From: CAZDXJ01 sp964509475
GTDB taxonomy: Bacteria > Pseudomonadota > Gammaproteobacteria > Methylococcales > Methylomonadaceae
Assembly (NCBI GenBank): GCA_964509475.1
Contig: CAZDXJ010000014.1
Span: forward strand, 1 to 43,599
Length of the DNA stretch: 43,599 bases
Direction: 5' to 3'
In this document: positions 6,751-14,619 of the stretch, in pieces
How positions within the stretch are numbered: position 1 is the first letter of the stretch
Layout of the letters: every line of letters begins with the position of its first letter
Notes under the pieces: model-generated
Told to the model about the DNA's origin: nothing
The model's input: only the letters and a program-made list of their open reading frames with translations
Database searches by the model: none
Program-made: the position numbers and the translations under genes

Positions 6751-9444
6751 TTAACCTCCTATATGCGTTGAAGCGTCGAAATCGCTATGATAGATAAACT
6801 GGAAACCGGAACTGGTATCCATATTCACTTGACGCTTCAAATCCCACAAGGTTGTTACCTGGGTACGCTGTTGGGGATAAACCCGAATCTGGAAATAATC
6901 CGACAGCCGCCACATCAGATAAAGCCCGGCACCGCCAACACCCGCTTCAACGCCGCCTTCCATGGCATGGGCAATACGCCTCAGAAAAACCGCCGGTGTC
7001 AAGGTTCCCCAGTTATCGGTGACCATCAGCCCCAGTTTGTTGCCTGCCAGAACGAGATCGATACGTACCGCGTCGATTTCAGAAAGTTCGCGGGAGATAC
7101 CCTTCTCGAAATAAGGCACCCCTTTACCGTCGCGTGGCGCCGCATAAAGACTGTTCTCGATCATTTCATCGAGAACGACAATCACGGTTTCAATATGATC
7201 ATGGGAAATGGCCTTCTGATCGGCAAGCCAGGATTGAATTTCCTCCATGATAAATAATTTATCATCGGTATGACTCATCTGAAACTGGCGTTGCAAGGGC
7301 GCATGCGGTATTAACTCATACAGATCATCATCGGGCGTTTCATGATGTTGATTCAATAAATGATCCCAACCAATTTGCCTGCAAAAATCATCATGCTGTG
7401 GCAAAATCCGGCACAAGCCATCGGCGCTGAAACGTGGCAGCAAATCCGCGTATTCCCTTTCGGCAATCAATACGATAAATTCCCGGGGTACCCGCGGCAC
7501 CGGATGGCTGCCTTGCCGATAAGAGGATTCAGTCAAACGAATAATATCACTCGCTTCGGTTATTGAAGCCGCGCCCTGTTCAACCCGGTCGCTGTGATTC
7601 ACGACCACAATGGTTACATCATCCTCAAACTCCCTGCCCGCGCAATGCTGCTCCAATGCCCTCATCAAATAATCCCGAAACGCATCCGGTTCCACATCAC
7701 CGCATTGATTCAGGATGTTTTCCAGACGATCATAACCAAACGGTTCACCGGTCGGGGATTCTTCTTCCACCACGCCATCGGTAAACAGGAACAAGCGGTC
7801 ACCCACTTCCAGGGTCAGTTCGATCTCCGTACTGCGGTAATCCGCATCGATACTTTTACCCAATGGCAGACCGGATGCTTCCAGCATTTGCCATTGCCGC
7901 TGTTTACGCCGCCACAGATAGGGCAAGACATGGCCGGCATTGGCAAAGGTCAATTTACCGGTACTTGCGTCGAGACTGACACAAGCCATCGTCATCAACA
8001 AGGATTGCTGGGTGGTTGCCAGCATGGTTTCATTCAATGAATGCAGAATTTCCGAAGGGTCGTAGATGCCTTCATGTACCAGAGGATACACACCCGCCTT
8101 GGCTGCACTCACCATGGTGCCGGCAGCCACCCCGTGGCCACTGACATCACCGACCAGAATCACACTGTGGATTCCTCCGACCTTATAATAATCATAGTAA
8201 TCACCGCCCACCTCACTGGAGGTCAACAAACTGGCTTTACCCATGAAGCCGGGCAAATCAATATTCGGAGCCGGCAAAATGGATTGTTGCAGGGTCGCGG
8301 CCAAATCCACTTCCGATTTCAAACGTGCCGTCAGTTTTGCCATTTCCTTGTTAGCTTCCTGAATCTGCTGTTCAGCCAGCTTACGTTCGGTAATATCCAG
8401 TCCGGTCGCAAGGAACATAACCGGATCATGGGTTTGCTGGGAACGCACGACAGTGGTATGCCATACAATATTGAGCAATTCGCCCGTTTGTACCCGCATT
8501 CGGGTTTCCACCTCATCGGCAAATTCAATTTCACCGCGCATCATACCTTCAAACAAGGGCTTCAATACCTCTTGATCGGCATCGGGAATGAACAATTTAA
8601 AGAAATCCTGGTTTTTTACTTCTTCCTCGCCCCAGCCCGACAATTCCTCGGCATAATCATTGAACAAAACCACATGCTGTTGCGCGTCAACCCCTATAAT
8701 CAGCGCTTCTGCCGTATTAATCACGTTATCGGCAAAGGCTTTCTCTTCCCGGGCCCGCAGGGTTGCCTTTTTCAGATTATCAACCAGAGGATTGAGCAGG
8801 AGCATTCCAACACCGACCAGCGAAGCCAGCCCCAGGAAAAACGACAGGTTTTGCAGGTTAATGGTTTGTCCAACAATAAACTCGCTTTGTTTTTGATGAA
8901 ATAACGAAACCTTGTTTAAGCCTTCCAGTAAATTCGGGGTGATGTCATTATGCAGAAATTTCAATTCCGGACTGGTTTCATTCAATTCTCCGTATTCCAG
9001 TCTCAGTACGGCATTCAACGCATTGATATACTCGCTCATGCGTTTATCCAGATCACTGGGATCGGCAAAATAGATTTTCCGAAGCTCCAGAGGCAATGAA
9101 CCGGCAATGCGTCGAACCCGTCCATCCTTACGGATAAACCGATCCCCATTGCGCAAGGTTTGGTGCGTATCGATCAACAAGGCTTTGGCTTTTATTAATT
9201 GCTGCCGGTTTTTGTTGAAATCCTGCTCCGAGGCATAGGTCATTTCCGAGGTCAGGAAGTTTATTTTATGCACCAAATCACTCTGATCCGCGCTTAACTT
9301 GATCAGAATTGCCGCACCTTCCTGTTGTTCCAGTTTGTTGATTACAATAAAATAATTGCCGGCGGCAACCACCGCCAAAACAACCAAAACCGAAATATAT
9401 TGCTCCTGGATATAAGCAATAATGCGGCGCATTATTTCATTCAT
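6751..9444 (-). CDS. Membrane sensor with PAS, SpoIIE-type PP2C phosphatase and anti-sigma-type ATPase domains
   Basis: 897 residues. A membrane helix near residues 15-35 and another at about 198-220 flank an extracytoplasmic helical sensor. A PAS domain (about 235-355; NTAEALIIGVDAQQHVVLFN) is followed by a short coiled coil. The PP2C/SpoIIE phosphatase spans about 385-630, with SSEVGGDYYDYY, VGDVSGHGVAAG, FTDGVVEEE and FEDDVTIVVV as metal-binding motifs. The C-terminus (about 720-875) is a GHKL ATPase like RsbW/SpoIIAB, with an N box (VLDEMIENSLYAA), a G1-like DNWG and GVGGAGLYL as G2. One protein thus carries both opposing activities on a STAS partner, encoded next door. The Shine-Dalgarno GGAG is 8 nt before ATG. 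Output target unknown. Confidence 0.85.
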   Translation of the reverse strand: MNEIMRRIIAYIQEQYISVLVVLAVVAAGNYFIVINKLEQQEGAAILIKLSADQSDLVHKINFLTSEMTYASEQDFNKNRQQLIKAKALLIDTHQTLRNGDRFIRKDGRVRRIAGSLPLELRKIYFADPSDLDKRMSEYINALNAVLRLEYGELNETSPELKFLHNDITPNLLEGLNKVSLFHQKQSEFIVGQTINLQNLSFFLGLASLVGVGMLLLNPLVDNLKKATLRAREEKAFADNVINTAEALIIGVDAQQHVVLFNDYAEELSGWGEEEVKNQDFFKLFIPDADQEVLKPLFEGMMRGEIEFADEVETRMRVQTGELLNIVWHTTVVRSQQTHDPVMFLATGLDITERKLAEQQIQEANKEMAKLTARLKSEVDLAATLQQSILPAPNIDLPGFMGKASLLTSSEVGGDYYDYYKVGGIHSVILVGDVSGHGVAAGTMVSAAKAGVYPLVHEGIYDPSEILHSLNETMLATTQQSLLMTMACVSLDASTGKLTFANAGHVLPYLWRRKQRQWQMLEASGLPLGKSIDADYRSTEIELTLEVGDRLFLFTDGVVEEESPTGEPFGYDRLENILNQCGDVEPDAFRDYLMRALEQHCAGREFEDDVTIVVVNHSDRVEQGAASITEASDIIRLTESSYRQGSHPVPRVPREFIVLIAEREYADLLPRFSADGLCRILPQHDDFCRQIGWDHLLNQHHETPDDDLYELIPHAPLQRQFQMSHTDDKLFIMEEIQSWLADQKAISHDHIETVIVVLDEMIENSLYAAPRDGKGVPYFEKGISRELSEIDAVRIDLVLAGNKLGLMVTDNWGTLTPAVFLRRIAHAMEGGVEAGVGGAGLYLMWRLSDYFQIRVYPQQRTQVTTLWDLKRQVNMDTSSGFQFIYHSDFDASTHIGG

Positions 9445-9713
9445 AAATACTTCTCCTCTCTCGTGGAATTATTATGTTTATCCTGCAAACCGGTTATTAC
9501 ACAATTTGATTTCAATAATAAGATATTGATTTTTTAATTATTTTCTGTTTTTATAACCCAAAAATATGAACAAGACAAGGAATATTATACTAAAAATATC
9601 AGCAGGTTTATTGATAATTCAGCATATGCGGTCATGATGGCAAGCGTTTTGTTCCGATGATTGCTTCATTTCCGGCATCCGTGCTTATTGAGTATGCTGA
9701 TGAATCACAGCTA
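9445..9713. other. 5' leader and promoter region of the phosphatase gene with repeat copy 3
   Basis: AT-rich, without any convincing ORF. On the minus strand a TATAAT (9589-9584) may be the -10 of the phosphatase gene, but no good -35 was found. The dispersed repeat copy 3 lies at 9640-9697. The ribosome-binding region at 9453-9471 is complementary to the candidate sRNA described at 9714-9795. Confidence 0.4.
9640..9697. repeat. Dispersed repeat, copy 3 (diverged)
   Basis: Shares GATTGCTTCATTTCCGGCAT, CCGTG and GAGTATGC with copy 2 (486-548), plus the flank CGTTTTGTTCCGATGA. It is more diverged than copies 1 and 2. It lies just downstream of the sRNA terminator on the minus strand. Confidence 0.45.
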
Positions 9714-9795
9714 CAAAAAAAGGCAGCCGAAGCTGCCTTGAGTAATTCCACACAGAGAGAATCATGACAAAATATTTACAATAACCGTCACGAGG
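9714..9795 (-). ncRNA. Candidate FNR-activated small RNA, about 80 nt
   Basis: Predicted from signals rather than homology. A perfect FNR box and a -10 element at class II spacing place the start near 9794, and the strong terminator ends the RNA near 9714. The predicted RNA would have a small 5' stem (AACC pairing GGTT around 9797-9783), an unpaired middle containing UUCUCUCU and GUGGAAUUA, and the terminator hairpin. This is the general layout of E. coli FnrS, the known FNR-activated sRNA, though no sequence similarity is claimed. The middle pairs well with the ribosome-binding site of the phosphatase gene 250 bp away. A 26-codon ATG frame starts at 9767 but runs through the terminator and has no Shine-Dalgarno. 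Confidence 0.6.
9715..9739 (-). terminator. Rho-independent terminator with cUUCGg loop
   Basis: Read on the minus strand, AAGGCAGC (9739-9732), UUCG loop, GCUGCCUU (9727-9720), then a run of U to 9715. It has an 8-bp perfect stem, the extra-stable tetraloop and a clean U-tract. There is no protein gene directly upstream of it; the nearest stop codon is 180 bp away. Confidence 0.85.
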
Positions 9796-9800
9796 GTTGA

Positions 9801-9842
9801 AGTGTACACACTTATATCTAAACACGGCTTGATCCATATCAA
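9801..9842 (-). promoter_or_regulatory. Class II FNR/Anr-dependent promoter
   Basis: TTGATATGGATCAA (9842-9829 on the minus strand) matches the FNR consensus TTGAT-N4-ATCAA at all ten positions. It is followed after exactly 22 nt by TACACT (9806-9801). That is the spacing of FNR-activated promoters with the box centred at -41.5. No protein gene starts on either strand in the appropriate place, so the transcript is noncoding or a long leader. Confidence 0.7.
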
Positions 9843-9907
9843 ATATTTCTTATAGGCTAATTCCCCCCATAAAATTCGGCAATCCTCATTATCTTCCTGG
9901 ATAAATA

Positions 9908-9921
9908 AGACGGATCCGTCT
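9908..9921. repeat. 14-bp perfect palindrome at the end of the epimerase gene
   Basis: AGACGGATCCGTCT overlaps the TAG stop of the minus-strand epimerase gene. It could fold with a GATC loop as a weak terminator, although no clear U-tract follows. It may also be chance. Confidence 0.35.
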
Positions 9922-10795
9922 ATGTATGATTGCTTGCGGAAATATCGTTATTTTGTAAAAAAAGGCGGGGAGAATAATCGAAATCACGGCACGCACCGGT
10001 ATGCTCAAAGATCATATCCTGATTGATTCGATCAACCATTGCCGGGGTGATATGCCGCCAGGATGGCCACAGCGCCATTAAACGTACAATCAATTTTAGC
10101 AGTGGCGCGGAAATTTTTAAAATACGGGGGGATTTGTTTTGCGAGAGAAAAATTCTTTCAACCATCTCGCGATAAGTCAATATCTCGCCGCCACTCAGAT
10201 TATAAGACTTATTTTCTGTGCGTTCTGTCTGTAAGGCAGACAGACAGGCATTCGCTAAATCTTCGGCATGAACCGGCTGACGCAGTCCCCGGGCTTCACC
10301 CACCACTGGGAAAAAACCAAATGATTTGATCATCTTCTCAATAAAAGCGACATTCCGATCGCGTCCACAGCCATAAATCAAGGTTGGGCGAAACACAGTC
10401 CAGGCAATAGCGGAAGATTCACAAAAATTTTTGATATATTGCTCTGCTGCACAGATATCAGCGACAAACCGGCGATCGTATGGATCAGGAGAATTTATTT
10501 TTGTGTAGATACTGGTTGTACTAAAACCGATAAAACGTTTAATTCCAGCCTGCGCCGCTTTTTCCAACCAGGCATTTGCCAGAGGTAAAGGTGCGATATG
10601 AATCCAGGCATCCAGGGGCCGCAATGCGGAAAAAAAATCATATTGTCCATTCAAATCGGCTTTTATCCAATTGGTATTATTCGCATCTGAATTTAATAAA
10701 CGGCTGACGAAATAACATTGATGGTTTTCCGCAATCAATTTGGGGATTAAAAAAGCACCAATCTGACTTGATGCCCCGGTTACAACAATCTTCAC
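9920..10795 (-). CDS. NAD-dependent epimerase/dehydratase (extended SDR)
   Basis: 291 residues from the GTG at 10795, giving MKIVVTGASSQIGAFL; AAGAGG lies about 9 nt upstream. The stop of the preceding glycosyltransferase overlaps this start as GTGA, so a longer ATG start inside that gene is unlikely. The Rossmann motif is TGASSQIG (canonical TGxxGxxG, with the middle glycine changed to serine). GFSTTSIYTK, with Ser-Thr-Ser, precedes the position expected for the YxxxK catalytic pair, but a clear YxxxK is not obvious, so activity as a classical epimerase is uncertain. RPTLIYG and LRQPVHAEDLANA are typical of the nucleotide-sugar epimerase family. With the glycosyltransferases upstream it probably serves polysaccharide or O-antigen synthesis. 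Confidence 0.75.
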   Translation of the reverse strand: MKIVVTGASSQIGAFLIPKLIAENHQCYFVSRLLNSDANNTNWIKADLNGQYDFFSALRPLDAWIHIAPLPLANAWLEKAAQAGIKRFIGFSTTSIYTKINSPDPYDRRFVADICAAEQYIKNFCESSAIAWTVFRPTLIYGCGRDRNVAFIEKMIKSFGFFPVVGEARGLRQPVHAEDLANACLSALQTERTENKSYNLSGGEILTYREMVERIFLSQNKSPRILKISAPLLKLIVRLMALWPSWRHITPAMVDRINQDMIFEHTGACRDFDYSPRLFLQNNDISASNHT

Positions 10796-11661
10796 CGCCC
10801 CAACCTCTTTACCGTACTGACGGCCGCTACGCAAGAAAACCGTATCCAGACCGCAACAATCACCAGCCACATCAGATAAAAGGGATATTCCTTGCGGAAA
10901 AACTTCCGGTAAAAACGTACCATGCCTTTGTGTTTATGCCATTCGACCCGTACCGGGCGTGAATCGGAACATACGCCTTGAGCATGAATCACTTCAACAT
11001 CGGGAACAAACAATATTTTCCAGCCCTTTCTGCGAAAACGCATACACCAGTCCAGATCTTCGCAATGTAAAAAATAACCTTCATCCAAAGGGCCGACTTC
11101 ATCCAGAGCGGCACGCTTGACCAGCATAAAAGCGCCAGAGAGCGCTTCCAGTTCAATAGGTTGTTCAGGCAGCGGCAAAAGATGCATTAAAAAACATTCA
11201 AAATTGGGATCATCCGGGAACAAACGATCCAAACGCAATGTCCGTACAAAGGTTCGCCAGGGTGTGGGCACCCGGCGCCGGCAACCCGGCTGCTCGGAAC
11301 CATCCAGATTACGCAACAAACAACCGCTCATCCCGACATCAGGATGTTGCTCTACAATATCAATCATTTGTTGCAGGGTATCCGGCTGGATCAAACAATC
11401 GGGATTGAGGAACAGCAAATATTCGCCCTGTGTCCTTGCCAAAACCCGGTTATTTGCCGCTGCAAAGCCCAGGTTCTTGCCGTTACAAACAATTTGCAAA
11501 CGATCATCGCGAATCTTGTGTTGCAGATAATGAATACTGCCATCAATACTGCCATTATCGGAGACCACGACTTCAACAGGAACCGTCGATTGCAGAACAG
11601 AACGGACACAACCTGTCAATAACTCGCCGCCATTAAAATTGACAATAATGACAGAAATCAT
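10792..11661 (-). CDS. Family 2 glycosyltransferase (rhamnosyltransferase-like)
   Basis: 289 residues from the ATG at 11661, which has AAGG 7 nt upstream; an earlier in-frame start at 11709 would overlap the preceding gene. The GT2 fold begins at once with MISVIIVNFNGGELL. VVVSDNGSIDGS and NLGFAAANN follow, then LFLNPDC as the metal-binding DXD equivalent. SGAFMLVKRAALDEVGPLDE and HCEDLDWCMRFRRKGW are typical of bacterial rhamnosyltransferase-type enzymes. A hydrophobic stretch near the C-terminus (about 260-280, YLMWLVIVAVWIRF) could anchor it to the inner membrane. It is translationally coupled to the epimerase. Confidence 0.85.
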   Translation of the reverse strand: MISVIIVNFNGGELLTGCVRSVLQSTVPVEVVVSDNGSIDGSIHYLQHKIRDDRLQIVCNGKNLGFAAANNRVLARTQGEYLLFLNPDCLIQPDTLQQMIDIVEQHPDVGMSGCLLRNLDGSEQPGCRRRVPTPWRTFVRTLRLDRLFPDDPNFECFLMHLLPLPEQPIELEALSGAFMLVKRAALDEVGPLDEGYFLHCEDLDWCMRFRRKGWKILFVPDVEVIHAQGVCSDSRPVRVEWHKHKGMVRFYRKFFRKEYPFYLMWLVIVAVWIRFSCVAAVSTVKRLGR

Positions 11662-11680
11662 GCAAAGACCTTGATCAAGC

Positions 11681-14497
11681 TCATTCCTCATCAAACCATC
11701 GCAAGGCAAAATCTTCCGTTTTCAAGGTCAGATTAGGATTATAGGCGGGATCATTTAACAAACGAACCGCTCCCCATCTGTTTTTCATAAACTCAACCTC
11801 TTTAGCAAATCGGGCCTGTTTTTCGGGGGTATCCTCATAACCCCGGCTTGCCGATTCGTAATGATAAAACTGCGCATAAGGCGTCCATAGATTCAAGTAT
11901 CCACGATCTATTATTCGCAAACATAAGTCAACATCATTAAAGGCTACAGCCAGATTTTCTTCATCAAAACCACCCACTTCGTCAAAAACCTGTTTCTCCA
12001 GAACCATGCAGGCGGCAGTGACTGCGGATAAATTCTGGATAAGCTGCAATCGCCCACAATAACCAACGTCATGACCGGGAAAATGTTTGTGTGAATGCCC
12101 GGCAACCCCGCCCAGACCGGTAATGACACCGGCATGCTGTATTGTCCCATTGGGATATAACAATTTCGCACCGACAGCACCAATTTCCGGCCTGATCACA
12201 TGACTGACCATTTCTTCCAGCCACTCCGGAGCAATAACCTCCAGGTCATTGTTCAATAACGCAATAATACTGCCCCTGGCTTGTTTCACCGCAGCATTGT
12301 TCAAGGCCGCATAATTAAAGGGGCGCTCATCCCGAATAACTCTTACTTGTATACGTTGCTGTATACAGCGCAAATAGCTCAAGGTCTTGAAATCATCGCT
12401 GCCGTTATCAATTACCAGAATTTCATATTGTTGATAGCTTGTTTTGTTGACAATGCTTTCTACACAACGGCGCAGAAGATAATAGGCATTGCGTGTGGGT
12501 ATGATAATACTGACCAATGGCTGGGTTGGCGGCAAATGGTATTTTACCCGTATCGCGCCAGGGATGGTTTCATGTTTCAATACATCGGCATATAATCCCC
12601 TGCGTTGTATCGCATCCTCAACGGCACGTCGTATCGCATCTTCAGCATAAGGTTTTTCCTGTAAACCGATTGCGGTACTACCGGTTATTGCCCGCCAATG
12701 ATAAAGCACTTTAGTGATATGATAAATTTCCTTTGCTTCTATCGTTTCCACATAACGCAGCATCAAGTCATAATCCTGGGCGCCATCAAAGCAACTTCGA
12801 AAACCACCCAGTTTTTTTACCCGATCGGTTTTATAAACACCAAGATGGCAGATAAAATTATGCGACAGAGACAATGCCGGATTCCAGTCCGGTTTAAAAT
12901 AGGCATTGTAACGCTTTCCGCTAACGCCTAATTTATCTTCATCAGAATAAATTAATTTTATCTGTGGGTTGTCAATGAATGCCTTGGCAACCTGGAATAA
13001 AGCATCGGGCGTTAAAATGTCATCATGATCCATCAGAGCAACATTATCGGCTTGCACTAATTCCAATGCGGCATTGGAAGCATCGGCAATACCCGAATTT
13101 TTATCCAGAAAAGCCAATTTTATACGTTTATCCTGTTCGGCATAATGCTCCAGAATGTCCTTGACATGGGGTAAATCGGAGCCGTCATCGGCGATACACA
13201 ACGCCCAGTGGGGATAAACTTGCTGACATACAGACTCAATTGCCGCGATCAAATACTCTTTTTCTGTATTGAAAACCGGCATGACAATCGCGATGGTCGG
13301 CGGGTTCTTGAATTGTTTTATCTCCGAAAGCAAAGCCAATCGCCGGTCTTCATTAAATGTATCGTACTTTTCAACCCACTCACTGTAACCTTCCAAAAAA
13401 TCGACAAATTCCGGAATCTCGACTGTTTTCTGTTCAGGGGAGAAAGTAGATAACAAAACTTTTACATTCCGTATCGTTTTTCGGCAGGCTTGCAGCAACC
13501 GGTAACTGCGTTTGTTATGCACACGGCGCAGAACCGCTTCCAAACGCTCCACATCGGCGCTCAGGCAATGATTGTCCCGTTTCAGATTCTCCCTGGATTG
13601 TTCCAGATTGCTGAACCGCTGCTGCAGGTTATCAACATGCTGATCCATGTTATCACGCTGTATTTCCAGTTCATTGCAATAGCTCTGTAATTGAACCAAT
13701 TGTTCTTGTAATTGTTCTATTTTCTGTTGCTTCTGGGCATAGAAGATATTTGAAGTTTCTAATGGTTTAGGCTGCAATGCCGGATACCGGTACGATAAAA
13801 CATCGTCACTGGCTGGCACCGCCTCGACAATAAATTGATAGGCCTGGGCCTCCGGTGCATGAAATTTTTCCAGTGTCTGTTCAGTCGGTGTCAACCCCAT
13901 GCGCTCCAGATGTTCGCAAATGGCTTCATCGGCCATATCATGCACGGTATAATCGATGCCGGTACAAACAAAACCGGCATCCATCAACATATTGAACAAG
14001 CTGTCCCGGGAATAAAAATGCAAATGGGTTTCATCCAACAGGCCCAGGCGCTCATAATCAAAATGCCCTTGCAATAACTCCAGGCGGATCGAAGCATGGG
14101 CAATATTGGGTATGGACAACAAAATACGGCCATTTTTCTTCAGCAAGGGTTTTAAGCTTTGCAATACAGCGATCGGATTTCTTAGATGTTCCAGCACATC
14201 GGCAAACAACAAGACATCAAACAGGGCATCGCCCAATTCAGCCTGCAAATCGTCCCGCTCCAAATTGGCCACAATGACTTTGTCACAATGCTGGCGGGCT
14301 TTTGCTATCGCTTGTGGGTCACTATCGACACCAACGACATGACAGTTCATTTGCCGGCTTAGAATTTTCGATAAATAGCCTGTAGCACAGCCTAACTCCA
14401 ATATTCGTTCACCTTGCTTGATACGCCGCAACAATGCCATGTGTGAGCTGTTCAGTTCAGCCGTATCGATATCAAAATCGTATTTCAGTTTATCCAA
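11681..14497 (-). CDS. Three-domain protein: SAM methyltransferase, coiled coil, two GT2 glycosyltransferase domains
   Basis: 938 residues. Residues about 1-215 are a class I methyltransferase (RILELGCATGYLSKILS, then LLFADVLEHLRNP). A Gln/Glu-rich coiled coil spans about 255-335 (QKIEQLQEQLVQLQS). The first GT2 domain (about 375-620) has IAIVMPVFNTEKEYL and NVALMDHDDILTPDAL with its DXD-type motif. The second (about 655-900) has VSIIIPTRNAYYLLRRC, ILVIDNGSDD, IALLNNDLEVI and GAVGAKLLYPNG. Such multidomain proteins build and cap O-antigen or other surface glycans; the coiled coil may set chain length as in WbdA/WbdD-type systems (inference). It ends 19 bp before the next glycosyltransferase start. 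Confidence 0.85.
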   Translation of the reverse strand: MDKLKYDFDIDTAELNSSHMALLRRIKQGERILELGCATGYLSKILSRQMNCHVVGVDSDPQAIAKARQHCDKVIVANLERDDLQAELGDALFDVLLFADVLEHLRNPIAVLQSLKPLLKKNGRILLSIPNIAHASIRLELLQGHFDYERLGLLDETHLHFYSRDSLFNMLMDAGFVCTGIDYTVHDMADEAICEHLERMGLTPTEQTLEKFHAPEAQAYQFIVEAVPASDDVLSYRYPALQPKPLETSNIFYAQKQQKIEQLQEQLVQLQSYCNELEIQRDNMDQHVDNLQQRFSNLEQSRENLKRDNHCLSADVERLEAVLRRVHNKRSYRLLQACRKTIRNVKVLLSTFSPEQKTVEIPEFVDFLEGYSEWVEKYDTFNEDRRLALLSEIKQFKNPPTIAIVMPVFNTEKEYLIAAIESVCQQVYPHWALCIADDGSDLPHVKDILEHYAEQDKRIKLAFLDKNSGIADASNAALELVQADNVALMDHDDILTPDALFQVAKAFIDNPQIKLIYSDEDKLGVSGKRYNAYFKPDWNPALSLSHNFICHLGVYKTDRVKKLGGFRSCFDGAQDYDLMLRYVETIEAKEIYHITKVLYHWRAITGSTAIGLQEKPYAEDAIRRAVEDAIQRRGLYADVLKHETIPGAIRVKYHLPPTQPLVSIIIPTRNAYYLLRRCVESIVNKTSYQQYEILVIDNGSDDFKTLSYLRCIQQRIQVRVIRDERPFNYAALNNAAVKQARGSIIALLNNDLEVIAPEWLEEMVSHVIRPEIGAVGAKLLYPNGTIQHAGVITGLGGVAGHSHKHFPGHDVGYCGRLQLIQNLSAVTAACMVLEKQVFDEVGGFDEENLAVAFNDVDLCLRIIDRGYLNLWTPYAQFYHYESASRGYEDTPEKQARFAKEVEFMKNRWGAVRLLNDPAYNPNLTLKTEDFALRWFDEE

Positions 14498-14555
14498 TTT
14501 GCAAATTCCGTTAATTCATCAGAAATTTTGGCCCGATAAGGCTCCGGCCTGATCG

Positions 14556-14598
14556 CAAAAGGGGATATACAGAGCCAACCGGACTCTGCATATCCCCC
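14556..14598 (-). terminator. Terminator downstream of the PPi-phosphofructokinase gene
   Basis: GGGGATATACAGAG (14561-14574) and CTCTGCATATCCCC (14584-14597) form a 14-bp stem with one mismatch and a 9-nt loop, followed on the minus strand by TTTT. It is correctly placed just past the stop at 14620 and ahead of the glycosyltransferase operon. Confidence 0.75.
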
Positions 14599-14619
14599 CT
14601 GAAAATTACATCTTTTCAA

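Noticed and set aside
7594..8904. Long plus-strand open frames (148 and 287 codons) opposite the phosphatase gene
   Set aside because: They are shadows of a strongly supported minus-strand gene with PP2C and PAS motifs; their translations are His/Gln-rich and match no family.
9584..9589. TATAAT on the minus strand as a definite promoter of the phosphatase gene
   Set aside because: No acceptable -35 at 16-18 bp; kept only as a possibility because the DNA is AT-rich.
9686..9769. 26-codon ATG frame inside the candidate sRNA
   Set aside because: It has no Shine-Dalgarno, continues through the terminator hairpin and encodes no recognisable peptide.
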